In this document: positions 6,979 through 13,830 of the stretch, in pieces
Layout: the number at the start of each line of letters is the position of its first letter
Position numbering within the stretch: the stretch's first letter is position 1
Source: Claveliimonas sp034178805
GTDB lineage: Bacteria; Bacillota; Clostridia; Lachnospirales; Lachnospiraceae
NCBI RefSeq assembly: GCF_050314255.1
Contig: NZ_JBNPMZ010000008.1
Location: forward strand, 1-64,000
DNA length: 64,000 nt
Direction of reading: 5' to 3'
Notes under the pieces: model-generated
Told to the model about the DNA's origin: nothing
Databases searched by the model: none
Seen by the model: the letters and a program-made list of their open reading frames with translations, nothing else
Translations under genes and position numbers: made by a program

Positions 6979-7383
6979 ATGAAATCAAAAGTCTCATTGA
7001 AAGAATTAGTTGGAACGAAAATTGTTTATGCGCTTTTACTGTTTTGTTATTATTGGATGTGGGCAAGGCGGGATTGGCATGACTACTATATGTCCATTCA
7101 ATATGCTGTTGCCGGGTTCACAATCATATTTTTCGTAATGCAAGCAGACCGTATTCGTAAGTATAGCAAGGAAACAAAGGATGAATTGGCTATTTGTAAC
7201 TTAAGACGTGCAGATTCGATCTGCCTGAAAATTATGCTCGTTGTTACTGTCGTTATTGCCTTTGCAGGGGCAATTACAATCTTAGATGGCGTCATGGCAG
7301 GATATGCACTAGTCGGAGCAATCCTTCTTCTGGCAATTATTCGGTTTATCATTTTCTGTATTATGGACAGTAAGGGGGTCTAA
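6979..7383 (+). CDS. Four-helix membrane protein paired with an XRE regulator
   Basis: A 134-residue inner-membrane protein with four hydrophobic segments (roughly residues 13-28, 39-57, 85-105 and 109-128) and a basic loop RIRKYSKETKDE between helices 2 and 3. ATG 6979 is chosen because GGAGG lies 8 bases upstream; the ATG at 6964 falls inside the operator arm. It is followed after 2 bases by a small XRE gene, a frequent arrangement in which the membrane protein and regulator share an operon. Function unknown; it resembles DUF2178-type proteins in length and topology. Confidence 0.7.
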   Translation: MKSKVSLKELVGTKIVYALLLFCYYWMWARRDWHDYYMSIQYAVAGFTIIFFVMQADRIRKYSKETKDELAICNLRRADSICLKIMLVVTVVIAFAGAITILDGVMAGYALVGAILLLAIIRFIIFCIMDSKGV

Positions 7384-7385
7384 GT

Positions 7386-7598
7386 ATGGCTCTCAAAACG
7401 AAAGTTAAGGAATATCGTGAAAAAGCAGGATTGAAACAGGCTGATTTGGCAGAATTGGTACATGCAAGGCGTGAAACTATCGTTCATTTGGAGAATGGAA
7501 GATACAATCCATCATTGAAATTAGCAATGGATATCGCAAAAGTCTTTTCGGTTACTGTTGAAGAATTGTTTGAGTTTGTAGATGATGAGAAAAATTAA
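7386..7598 (+). CDS. Small XRE-family repressor (70 aa)
   Basis: Almost the whole protein is one Cro/CI-type helix-turn-helix (VKEYREKAGLKQADLAELVH, then RRETIVHLENGRYNPSL), with the closing VTVEELFEF typical of the YozG/HTH_3 group. The gene starts 2 bases after the stop of the membrane protein gene, so the two are co-translated. The 19-bp inverted repeat at 6921-6966 is the natural candidate operator. A terminator follows at 7630. Confidence 0.85.
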   Translation: MALKTKVKEYREKAGLKQADLAELVHARRETIVHLENGRYNPSLKLAMDIAKVFSVTVEELFEFVDDEKN

Positions 7599-7629
7599 AA
7601 CTAAATTATATTCATTTGCAATAATGATA

Positions 7630-7670
7630 CCTTCGTATGATATCATTTCATACGGAGGTTTTCTTTTTTT
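7630..7670 (+). terminator. Rho-independent terminator
   Basis: Stem CCTTCGTATGA/TCATACGGAGG (one G-T pair) followed by TTTTCTTTTTTT. Confidence 0.85.
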
Positions 7671-7679
7671 ACAAAAAAG

Positions 7680-7835
7680 GCGCAATCGGATGAATTTATA
7701 TTTAATTTATGGTTTATGCCGCTGTCTTTTATTATTGGATTTTTTGTTGCGATGCCGTTACATGAATTTCTTCATGCTATAAGTTATCCAAAGGGGGCAA
7801 TCATTCAGAAAAAATGGAACATGCCCAGTCTGTGA
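7680..7835 (+). pseudogene. DUF3267-like membrane metalloprotease fragment
   Basis: A frame without a start codon reads a hydrophobic segment (MPLSFIIGFFVAMP) followed by LHEFLHAISYPKGAIIQKKW and a stop at 7833-7835. HEFLH fits HExxH, the zinc-binding motif of DUF3267 proteins, which have a membrane helix just before it. Only about 50 residues remain. Part of it (7766-7808) is duplicated at 6026-6068. Confidence 0.5.
7766..7808 (+). repeat. Direct repeat, copy 2 (DUF3267 fragment)
   Basis: Second copy of the 43-base repeat at 6026-6068 (41 of 43 identical, same orientation). This copy keeps its upstream HE residues and membrane segment, so it is the less eroded one. Confidence 0.8.
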
Positions 7836-7869
7836 TTGACAAAGTATAAATACTTGTTATAAATATATC
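7836..7869 (+). promoter_or_regulatory. Promoter-like site carrying half of the 6.9-kb operator
   Basis: TTGACA (7836-7841), 16-base spacer, TATAAA (7858-7863). Bases 7856-7869 (GTTATAAATATATC) match the right arm of the operator at 6948-6961 exactly, so the XRE repressor may also bind here. Downstream, 7871-7996 is an open frame without a start codon (GRNKKQIASQAVPDC and on) ending at TAG 7994-7996; I do not recognise it. 7599-8041 therefore holds a terminator, two gene fragments and this site, but no complete gene. Confidence 0.45.
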
Positions 7870-8041
7870 TTATAAGATTAAAGGACGGAATAAAAAACAG
7901 ATTGCTTCACAGGCTGTGCCGGACTGCATTACCATGGCAATCTCACTTGCTGTTTATTGGAAGGTCAATCAAGAATTGCATAAGATCTCAAGTTAGATTC
8001 CAATTTATTGAGCACAAATAATGTTAGGAGAAACGCATTCA

Positions 8042-8704
8042 ATGGAAAAACATCAGAGGAATATTATTGTTGAAGATAGAAATGAATCATATAGATTAGT
8101 TTCAGATTGTTCAAGGTGCAGTGGATTATGTTGTATCGCATTGTACTGTTTTAAATCAGATGGATTCCCACAGAATAAACCGATAGGAAAACCTTGTATA
8201 AATTTGATATATAGAATGTTTCAGTTGCGTTTTTTCCTATATGAGAGTAAGAAGCTGGCTTCATCTGAGATACTATTGCCGGAAATAGAACAACTTCTGC
8301 AGAAGAATGATGCAATTTGCAAGCTATCCATTGAGGAAATGCTTCATTATCCTATCGATTCTTACCAGGACAAGGTTAATTATATTTTGAAAAAGTCTTG
8401 TGTTGAATTAAAAAAATTTCTCGGAGTAAAAAAAGTAACAGAGACAAATTTTCTTAACCGGAATTTTAGAGGGAAAAACTTGAGTGGTTTTGATTTTAAT
8501 ATGAAACCATTGATTGCATCTGATTTTCATAATTGCAAATTGAAAGGTGCAACTTTTATTAGGACTGACACAAGAGATGCAAATTTTGATGGGGCGGATT
8601 TAAGGGAAGCTGTGTTTCTGTCGCAGGGACAGATAAACGCAGCTAAAGGGAGTCGCAGAACAAAGCTCCCAAAGCATTTGAAATATCCTGTCACATGGAA
8701 ATAA
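8042..8704 (+). CDS. Cys-rich/pentapeptide-repeat protein with an internal deletion
   Basis: The N-terminus has a cysteine cluster, CSRCSGLCC, followed by FKSDGFPQNKPIGKPCINL, typical of a family that continues with a second cysteine block before a C-terminal pentapeptide-repeat helix. Here the sequence jumps from CINL to YRMFQLRFFLYE, so about 50 residues with the second cysteine block seem missing. The C-terminal third contains pentapeptide repeats (NRNFRGKNLSGFDF, DANFDGADLREAVF). ATG 8042 has TAGGAG upstream; ATG 8021 lacks a ribosome site. The frame is open, but the product may not fold as its relatives do. Function of the family unknown. Confidence 0.6.
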   Translation: MEKHQRNIIVEDRNESYRLVSDCSRCSGLCCIALYCFKSDGFPQNKPIGKPCINLIYRMFQLRFFLYESKKLASSEILLPEIEQLLQKNDAICKLSIEEMLHYPIDSYQDKVNYILKKSCVELKKFLGVKKVTETNFLNRNFRGKNLSGFDFNMKPLIASDFHNCKLKGATFIRTDTRDANFDGADLREAVFLSQGQINAAKGSRRTKLPKHLKYPVTWK

Positions 8705-8854
8705 CAGACAATATGCGCTCATAAAGTATTATGGAATATGTGTGGAGCATATCTACGCAGCGTAGAATCCGCTGAAATTCACCATTATCTACGAGGCGTG
8801 GGTGTGAAGTTAAATAAAATTGAAGGATAATCAATTCAGAAAGGAGGAAATCAA

Positions 8855-9460
8855 ATGGACCAAATAAAAATTGGAAAATTTATTGCTGATGAGAGAAAGC
8901 GAAAAGGATATACACAGAAACAGCTGTCTGAAAAATTAGAAATCAGTGATAAGACAATTTCAAAATGGGAACGTGGAAATGGTTTTCCGGAAGTATCATT
9001 GCTATTGCCTCTGTGCAATGAGTTAGAAATAACAGTGAATGAACTTTTATCCGGAGAAAGAGTTTCTGAAGAAGATTATCAAAAGAAAGCGGAGGAAAAT
9101 ATGGTGAATTTAGTAAAAGAAGCACAGGAAAACAGAAAGAAAATTATTTTATCAGCAATGGTAGCGTTACTTACTTCAATTGCGGCTATCCCTTTGTTTG
9201 TTTTGTCGGGAGTACTGGCAATGGAATCCTGGATGCGGCTATTTCTTATTATTTGGGGGTTATGTATACTTGTAATCGGGATTGTTATTGCCTGTGTTCT
9301 TGACCGAGATGCAGGAGCATTTGAATGTCCGGAATGTAAAACTCGATTTATTCCAACTATGAAGGATTATGTTATGGGACCCCATACCCTTACAAAACGT
9401 AAACTGGTTTGTCCAAATTGTGGAGCACACAAGTATTGTAAAAAAGTGCTGACAAAATAA
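8855..9460 (+). CDS. XRE regulator with two membrane helices and a C-terminal zinc ribbon
   Basis: Residues 1-68 form a Cro/CI-type helix-turn-helix (IADERKRKGYTQKQLSEKL, ISDKTISKWERGNGFPE). Two hydrophobic helices follow (about 90-112 and 116-142), then a treble-clef or zinc-ribbon tail with two CxxC pairs, CPECK near 153 and CPNCG near 188. Strong ribosome site AAAGGAGG. The layout suggests a membrane-tethered regulator whose C-terminal metal site may sense a ligand. Single-gene unit; a converging terminator separates it from hsp20. Confidence 0.8.
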   Translation: MDQIKIGKFIADERKRKGYTQKQLSEKLEISDKTISKWERGNGFPEVSLLLPLCNELEITVNELLSGERVSEEDYQKKAEENMVNLVKEAQENRKKIILSAMVALLTSIAAIPLFVLSGVLAMESWMRLFLIIWGLCILVIGIVIACVLDRDAGAFECPECKTRFIPTMKDYVMGPHTLTKRKLVCPNCGAHKYCKKVLTK

Positions 9461-9515
9461 AGAATTATAGTGGAAAGTAAAACACAAGATTATATCTGAA
9501 TAAAAGACATAAAAT

Positions 9516-9538
9516 AGCCCTTCTCACAAAGAAGGGTT
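9516..9538 (-). terminator. Terminator between converging genes (hsp20 side)
   Basis: Stem AACCCTTCT/AGAAGGGCT read on the minus strand, followed by ATTTTATG. It would stop transcription coming from hsp20. Confidence 0.65.
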
Positions 9539-9547
9539 CAGACTGTA

Positions 9548-9577
9548 GACAGGCAGGAACATTTTGTCCTGCCTGTC
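9548..9577 (-). terminator. Hairpin directly 3' of hsp20
   Basis: Perfect 11-bp stem GACAGGCAGGA/TCCTGCCTGTC with an 8-base loop, beginning 8 bases after the hsp20 stop. It lacks a T-run, so it may protect the mRNA 3' end, with the terminator at 9516-9538 doing the stopping. Its arms resemble the hairpin at 4013-4039. Confidence 0.6.
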
Positions 9578-9584
9578 TGAATTA

Positions 9585-10025
9585 TTAACCTTCAATAGAA
9601 ATGGAGTGGGGGTCATTCTCCAATACTTTTTGTTCTTTCGGAACAGTAAAGGATAGAATACCATTCTCAAATTTCGGATGAATGTCTTCTTTTTGAACAT
9701 GTTCACCTACATAGAAACTTCTGCTTACATTTCCGGCATAACGTTCACGGCGGATGTATTTACCTTTTTTATCTTTCTCATCTTTATCCAGTCCTTTTGC
9801 AGCACTTACTGTTACGTAGCCTTTTTCAAGCTGAATCTGAATCTCATCTTTCTTAAATCCCGGAAGATCAATATCCACTTCATAAGTGTTGTCCTTTTCT
9901 CTGACATCGGTCTTCATAATATGGGAAGCATGTTTACCGTATAATTTCTTATCGATGTCCGGAAAAGCAAAACCATCCATAAAATCATCAAATAAACTTT
10001 CTCCAAAAATACTAGGCATTAACAT
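9585..10025 (-). CDS. Hsp20/alpha-crystallin small heat-shock protein
   Basis: A holdase that binds unfolding proteins. The 146 residues have a short N-terminal arm (MPSIFGESLFDDFMD), an alpha-crystallin domain from about residue 38 (MKTDVREKDNTYEVDIDLPG) and the conserved strand GILSFTVPK near 128. The start at 10025 has AAGGAG 9 bases upstream; an ATG two codons later is also possible. The leader is about 107 bases long and contains hairpins near the ribosome site. Expression is controlled by the promoter and CIRCE-like operator at 10139-10180. Transcribed opposite to its neighbours as a single gene. Confidence 0.93.
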   Translation of the reverse strand: MLMPSIFGESLFDDFMDGFAFPDIDKKLYGKHASHIMKTDVREKDNTYEVDIDLPGFKKDEIQIQLEKGYVTVSAAKGLDKDEKDKKGKYIRRERYAGNVSRSFYVGEHVQKEDIHPKFENGILSFTVPKEQKVLENDPHSISIEG

Positions 10026-10131
10026 AAGTCATATCTCCTTTCATGACATAAACTGAAGTTTGCACTATCGGAGAAATCCGAAGTGTTGATTTATGAATAT
10101 CGGGAAGATAATTATTTCTCTTCCCATGTTC
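10026..10131 (-). promoter_or_regulatory. Long structured 5' leader of hsp20
   Basis: Read on the minus strand, the leader has a 7-bp hairpin GGGAAGA/TCTTCCC, then CACT-TCGGA/TCCGA-(T)-AGTG, then GTCAT and ATGAC flanking the ribosome site AAGGAG. The TCTCC of the second hairpin could also pair with GGAGA of the ribosome site. Small heat-shock genes in other bacteria use RNA thermometers of this general kind; here that is only inference. Confidence 0.35.
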
Positions 10132-10138
10132 TATTTGT

Positions 10139-10180
10139 ACTATAACACATATGTTATCACTCGTCAATAGCGAGTGATAA
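10139..10180 (-). promoter_or_regulatory. hsp20 promoter with a variant CIRCE operator
   Basis: On the minus strand: TTGACG (10162-10167), 17-base spacer, TATAGT (10139-10144). The -35 overlaps a perfect inverted repeat TTATCACTC, nine bases, GAGTGATAA (10154-10180). Consensus CIRCE is TTAGCACTC-N9-GAGTGCTAA; here the G at position 4 is T and the partner C is A, so symmetry is kept. The spacer is nearly the same as in the orphan site at 4104-4112. Confidence 0.8.
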
Positions 10181-10254
10181 TAAAAAGTGTGAAAATTCTG
10201 TGAATTTAGATGAAAGAACTTTTTTATTAGCGAGGATATGCGGTGGAAAGGACA

Positions 10255-10283
10255 TAGACAAATAGAAAATAACACGTTATAGT
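10255..10283 (+). promoter_or_regulatory. Probable promoter of the S51 peptidase-LysR unit
   Basis: TAGACA (10255-10260), 17-base spacer, TATAGT (10278-10283). A short palindrome ATAAC-AC-GTTAT overlaps the -10. Confidence 0.45.
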
Positions 10284-10313
10284 AATACTAGCTTTATACG
10301 AGGAGGAGTGTAT

Positions 10314-11030
10314 ATGAAGAGCATATTTCTTACAAGCAGTCCTACCGGACCGCTGGATGGAAGCAGACCGGCCGAAGGTCTGGATGAAATGAATGATTTT
10401 GTGATTAATCTGAAGAAATTGTGGAAGAAAGATTCCAGATGTTTGATGATTACGGCATTTCCGGCTTGTTTTTGGGAAAATGATGAGATGACAGCCTTTT
10501 TTGCCGGAGCAGTAGAAAAATCAGGTCTTAGTATTAGCGACTTTGATTTGTGGGATGACAGGACAATCGATTTTTCACAGGAGATCCTGGCTTCTTATGA
10601 TGTGATTTTCCTCGGAGGAGGTCATGTGCCGACGCAGAATGCTTTTTTCCGGAGAATTGGTCTGAGAGAAAAGATACAGGACTTTGAAGGCATTATTATA
10701 GGAATCAGTGCAGGCAGTATGAACAGCGCGGATGTCGTATATGCGCAGCCGGAACTGGAGGGAGAATCTCTGGATCAGAATTATCAGCGTTATCTGCAGG
10801 GGTTGAATCTTACAAAAATCATGATTCTTCCGCATTATCAGATGGTGAAAAACAGTATTCTGGATGGAAAGAGACTGTATGAGGATATCACATATCCGGA
10901 TAGTATGGGAAAGGAATTTCTGATTCTTCCGGATGGAAGTTATCTGAGCATTGTGGATGGAGTGGAGACGGTCCGGGGCGAAGCCTGGACATTAAAAGAT
11001 GGGATTCTTTTGGAAAAACGGACAAAATAA
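10314..11030 (+). CDS. Peptidase family S51-like protein (peptidase E/cyanophycinase type)
   Basis: A class I glutamine-amidotransferase-fold serine hydrolase of family S51. The nucleophile elbow IIIGISAGSM is clear near residue 137, preceded by VIFLGGGHVPTQN, the oxyanion and substrate loop of the family, and LPHYQM later supplies a candidate histidine. Length (238 residues) is usual for peptidase E-like proteins, which cleave N-terminal aspartyl dipeptides; the real substrate is unknown. ATG 10314 is chosen for the AGGAGGA just upstream. A LysR gene starts 11 bases after its stop, so the two are probably cotranscribed. Confidence 0.85.
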   Translation: MKSIFLTSSPTGPLDGSRPAEGLDEMNDFVINLKKLWKKDSRCLMITAFPACFWENDEMTAFFAGAVEKSGLSISDFDLWDDRTIDFSQEILASYDVIFLGGGHVPTQNAFFRRIGLREKIQDFEGIIIGISAGSMNSADVVYAQPELEGESLDQNYQRYLQGLNLTKIMILPHYQMVKNSILDGKRLYEDITYPDSMGKEFLILPDGSYLSIVDGVETVRGEAWTLKDGILLEKRTK

Positions 11031-11041
11031 GAGGATGGAAA

Positions 11042-11962
11042 ATGACATTAACACAGTTGAACTATCTAATAACAATTGCAGAAACGAAATCATTGAATAA
11101 GGCTGCAGAGCAGCTGTATGTGTCACAGCCATCTCTGACTAATTCTATGAAAGAGCTGGAAAGAGAGTTGGGGATTACTTTATTTAACAGGAGTGGAAGA
11201 GGGGTTACACTGACTAATGATGGAAGAGAATTCCTTCTTTATGCAAAACAGCTTTATGGGCAGTATGAAAATATTCTTGAAAAATATGGAAAAGGCGGTT
11301 CTTATAAAAAGAAGTTTGGGGTATCTACTCAGCACTATTCATTTGCTGTGAAAGCATTTGTAGATATGGCGAAGGAATTCGATATGTCAAAATATGAATT
11401 TGCTATCCGGGAAACAAAAACGGCAGAAGTTATCAGTGATGTCAGTACGATGAAAAGTGAAATAGGAATTCTTTATCTTTGTGATTTTAACCGAAAATCT
11501 ATGGGAAAATTGCTACAATCTGCCGGGCTTGAATTTTCTCATCTCATAGAATGTCAGGCATATGTTTATATCTGGAAGAATCATCCGCTGGCGGGCGAAA
11601 AGGCAATCAGCTTTGAGCAGCTGGAAGGATATCCGTGTCTGTCTTTTGAGCAGGGGGATAACAGTTCTTTTTATTTTGCAGAGGAAATACTCTCTACGAA
11701 TGAATATTCTCAGGTGATTAAGGCAAATGACAGAGCCACGATGCTGAATCTGATGGTGGGGTTGAATGGCTATACTCTCTGTTCAGGTATTATATGTGAA
11801 GAATTGAACGGAAGTGATTTTGTTGCAGTTCCCTTTGCTGATGATGAAAATAATAAAAACAGTGTGATGGAAATTGGATATATCACAAAAAAAAATACGC
11901 TGCTGAGTAAGATGGGTGAACTGTACGTTGAGAAATTAAAACGGTATTTAATAGATAATTGA
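11042..11962 (+). CDS. LysR-family transcriptional regulator
   Basis: A 306-residue LysR protein. The winged helix-turn-helix occupies residues 1-60 (LTQLNYLITIAETKSLNKAAEQL, VSQPSLTNSMKELERELG), and residues 90-300 form the periplasmic-binding-protein-like effector domain. It lies between the S51 gene and a Crp/Fnr regulator gene that opens the molybdenum locus, so it may control either. The effector cannot be told from sequence. Confidence 0.9.
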   Translation: MTLTQLNYLITIAETKSLNKAAEQLYVSQPSLTNSMKELERELGITLFNRSGRGVTLTNDGREFLLYAKQLYGQYENILEKYGKGGSYKKKFGVSTQHYSFAVKAFVDMAKEFDMSKYEFAIRETKTAEVISDVSTMKSEIGILYLCDFNRKSMGKLLQSAGLEFSHLIECQAYVYIWKNHPLAGEKAISFEQLEGYPCLSFEQGDNSSFYFAEEILSTNEYSQVIKANDRATMLNLMVGLNGYTLCSGIICEELNGSDFVAVPFADDENNKNSVMEIGYITKKNTLLSKMGELYVEKLKRYLIDN

Positions 11963-11991
11963 TCTTGATATTGGATAACAGGGAGTTGCTA

Positions 11992-12666
11992 ATGGATTTG
12001 AATAAAGAAGTTTATAATTGCCTTCTGTTCCGGGAGATGGACAGGCAAAAAGCAGAGAGTATTATTTCCTCCCTTGGAGGCAGAATCAGACAATATCAGA
12101 AAAATGAGATGGTTATTTCTGAGAAAAGCATGGTAAACGAAATAGGAGTTCTTCTCTCCGGAGAAATCTGTAAGGTGCAGTTTTATTCAGATGGGACAGA
12201 ACAGATGGTCCAGAAGCTTAAGCCTTCCTACGTAGTAGGGCTGGAGATAGCAGTCAGTGTGAAGAAAACAAGCCCGTATTCCATGTATGCCTCACAGCCG
12301 TCCAGTGTATACTGGTTTCCGGTCAGATGTATCGAGCAGCCGGGAACATTGGAGGATGGGGACAGAATCTGGTTTTATCAGAGAATCGTGAAATTTCTTG
12401 CAAATGAAGATATTCGTAAGTACCGCAAGATAGAGATTCTGTCCTCCGGAAATGTAAGAGAAAAGATAGAGAAGTATCTGAAGATACAGAGGCTGCGCTA
12501 TCAGAGCGATGATTTTTACATAGATTTTAACCGGGAGCAGCTTGCAAATTATCTGGGATTGAACCGGAGTGTGCTGTCACATGAGCTGAAGAAGATGGAA
12601 AAAGAAGGTATATTGACCGTAAAGAAAAATCATTTTATTTTATCGGACGAGAGATGGGTTTCCTGA
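11992..12666 (+). CDS. Crp/Fnr-family regulator next to the molybdenum locus
   Basis: A 224-residue regulator. The N-terminal half is a cyclic-nucleotide-binding beta-roll without the cAMP phosphate-cassette arginine that I would expect, and without the N-terminal cysteine cluster of Fnr. The C-terminal HTH_CRP has FNREQLANYLGLNRSVLSHELKKM as the recognition region. ATG 11992 follows GGGAG at 5-6 bases; the upstream TTG start overlaps the LysR gene. It immediately precedes the purine/molybdenum genes, and YeiL-type members of this family control purine or stationary-phase genes, so control of that locus is a fair guess. The ligand is unknown. Confidence 0.85.
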   Translation: MDLNKEVYNCLLFREMDRQKAESIISSLGGRIRQYQKNEMVISEKSMVNEIGVLLSGEICKVQFYSDGTEQMVQKLKPSYVVGLEIAVSVKKTSPYSMYASQPSSVYWFPVRCIEQPGTLEDGDRIWFYQRIVKFLANEDIRKYRKIEILSSGNVREKIEKYLKIQRLRYQSDDFYIDFNREQLANYLGLNRSVLSHELKKMEKEGILTVKKNHFILSDERWVS

Positions 12667-12706
12667 GCCTGTCTCTCTTTTTTTACGCAATCTATTTTTT
12701 TGTGTA

Positions 12707-12748
12707 AAAATGTTGTTTGGACAACTTTAAAAAGTATAAAATGTTGTT
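12707..12748 (+). promoter_or_regulatory. Promoter with direct-repeat operators before the molybdenum genes
   Basis: TTGTTT (12713-12718), 16-base spacer, TATAAA (12735-12740). The 11-mer AAAATGTTGTT occurs twice (12707-12717 and 12738-12748), 31 bases apart, i.e. three helical turns. A dyad GTTGT-TTGG-ACAAC (12712-12725) covers the -35. These are plausible sites for the Crp/Fnr or LysR protein encoded just upstream. Confidence 0.5.
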
Positions 12749-12792
12749 ATACTCATAAAAAGAAAGAATATCGTCACAAGGGAGTGGAGAAA

Positions 12793-13815
12793 ATGAAACT
12801 GGTGAGAACAGAAGATGCCGTTGGGCAGGTGCTGTGTCACGATATTACACAAATTATCAAAGGTGTTACGAAGGATGCGGTTTTCCGTAAAGGACATGTG
12901 GTGACGGAGGAGGACATTCCGGTGCTCCTGTCTGTGGGAAAGGATCATCTCTATATCTGGGAGAAGGATGAGAAGATGCTCCATGAAAATGATGCGGCGC
13001 AGATTCTCTATGATATCTGTAAGAATGAACACATGCGTCCTTCAGAGATAAAAGAAGGAAAGATTGAATTAATTGCTGAGTGTGACGGGCTGTTAAAGGT
13101 GGACACAGAGAAACTGAATCGCATCAATTCTCTGGGAGAAATGATGATAGCCAGCCGCCACGGAAATTTTCCTGTGAAATCAGGGGATAAGATTGCAGGA
13201 ACAAGGATTATCCCCCTGGTCATTGAGAAAGAGAAGATGGAGAAAGCAAAAGAGGAAGCGGGGGACAGGCCCATATTCGAGATACTTCCTTTTAAGAAAC
13301 GGAAGGTTGGAATTGTTACTACCGGAAATGAGGTCTTCTATGGAAGAATTCAGGATACATTTACACCGGTAATTGAGGAAAAACTGGCAGAATACGATGC
13401 AGAGATTATTGCCCATGAGATCAGCGATGATAATCATGAGAATATAACTGCGCGGATACAGAAGATGCTGGATGCGGGAGCGGATATGATTATCTGTACC
13501 GGAGGAATGAGCGTAGATCCGGATGACAGAACGCCACTTGCTATCCGTAACTGCGGTGCGAGGATAGTGAGCTATGGGGCACCGGTGCTTCCGGGAGCGA
13601 TGTTTCTTCTGGCTTATTATGGGGAGAATAATATTCCGGTCATGGGACTTCCGGGATGTGTCATGTATGCGAAGAGGACGATTTTTGATCTGGTGCTTCC
13701 AAGGGTGATGGCAGGAGAAATCCTGGAGAAGAAAGATCTGGATCTGCTGGGAGAGGGCGGCCTGTGTCTCTCCTGTCCGGTATGTACATTCCCGAACTGT
13801 GGGTTTGGAAAGTAA
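12793..13815 (+). CDS. MoeA-like molybdopterin-binding protein with a Cys-rich tail
   Basis: A 340-residue protein with the MoCF/MoeA molybdopterin-binding domain (VGIVTTGNEVFYGRIQDTF near 176, then IICTGGMSVDPDDRTPLAI near 232, and GAPVLPGAMFLLAY). The N-terminal half is the SDMH-associated version and not a canonical MoeA. It ends with a cysteine motif, CLSCPVCTFPNCGFGK, which could bind metal. Proteins of this kind accompany molybdenum-hydroxylase genes and probably handle the pterin cofactor in assembly. ATG 12793 has GGAG upstream. The next gene begins 15 bases after the stop. Confidence 0.85.
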   Translation: MKLVRTEDAVGQVLCHDITQIIKGVTKDAVFRKGHVVTEEDIPVLLSVGKDHLYIWEKDEKMLHENDAAQILYDICKNEHMRPSEIKEGKIELIAECDGLLKVDTEKLNRINSLGEMMIASRHGNFPVKSGDKIAGTRIIPLVIEKEKMEKAKEEAGDRPIFEILPFKKRKVGIVTTGNEVFYGRIQDTFTPVIEEKLAEYDAEIIAHEISDDNHENITARIQKMLDAGADMIICTGGMSVDPDDRTPLAIRNCGARIVSYGAPVLPGAMFLLAYYGENNIPVMGLPGCVMYAKRTIFDLVLPRVMAGEILEKKDLDLLGEGGLCLSCPVCTFPNCGFGK

Positions 13816-13830
13816 CAGGGAGGCAAAACA

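Noticed and set aside
7582..7782. 66-codon frame after the small XRE gene
   Set aside because: It runs through a clear terminator (7630-7670) and then reads the DUF3267 fragment in the wrong frame.
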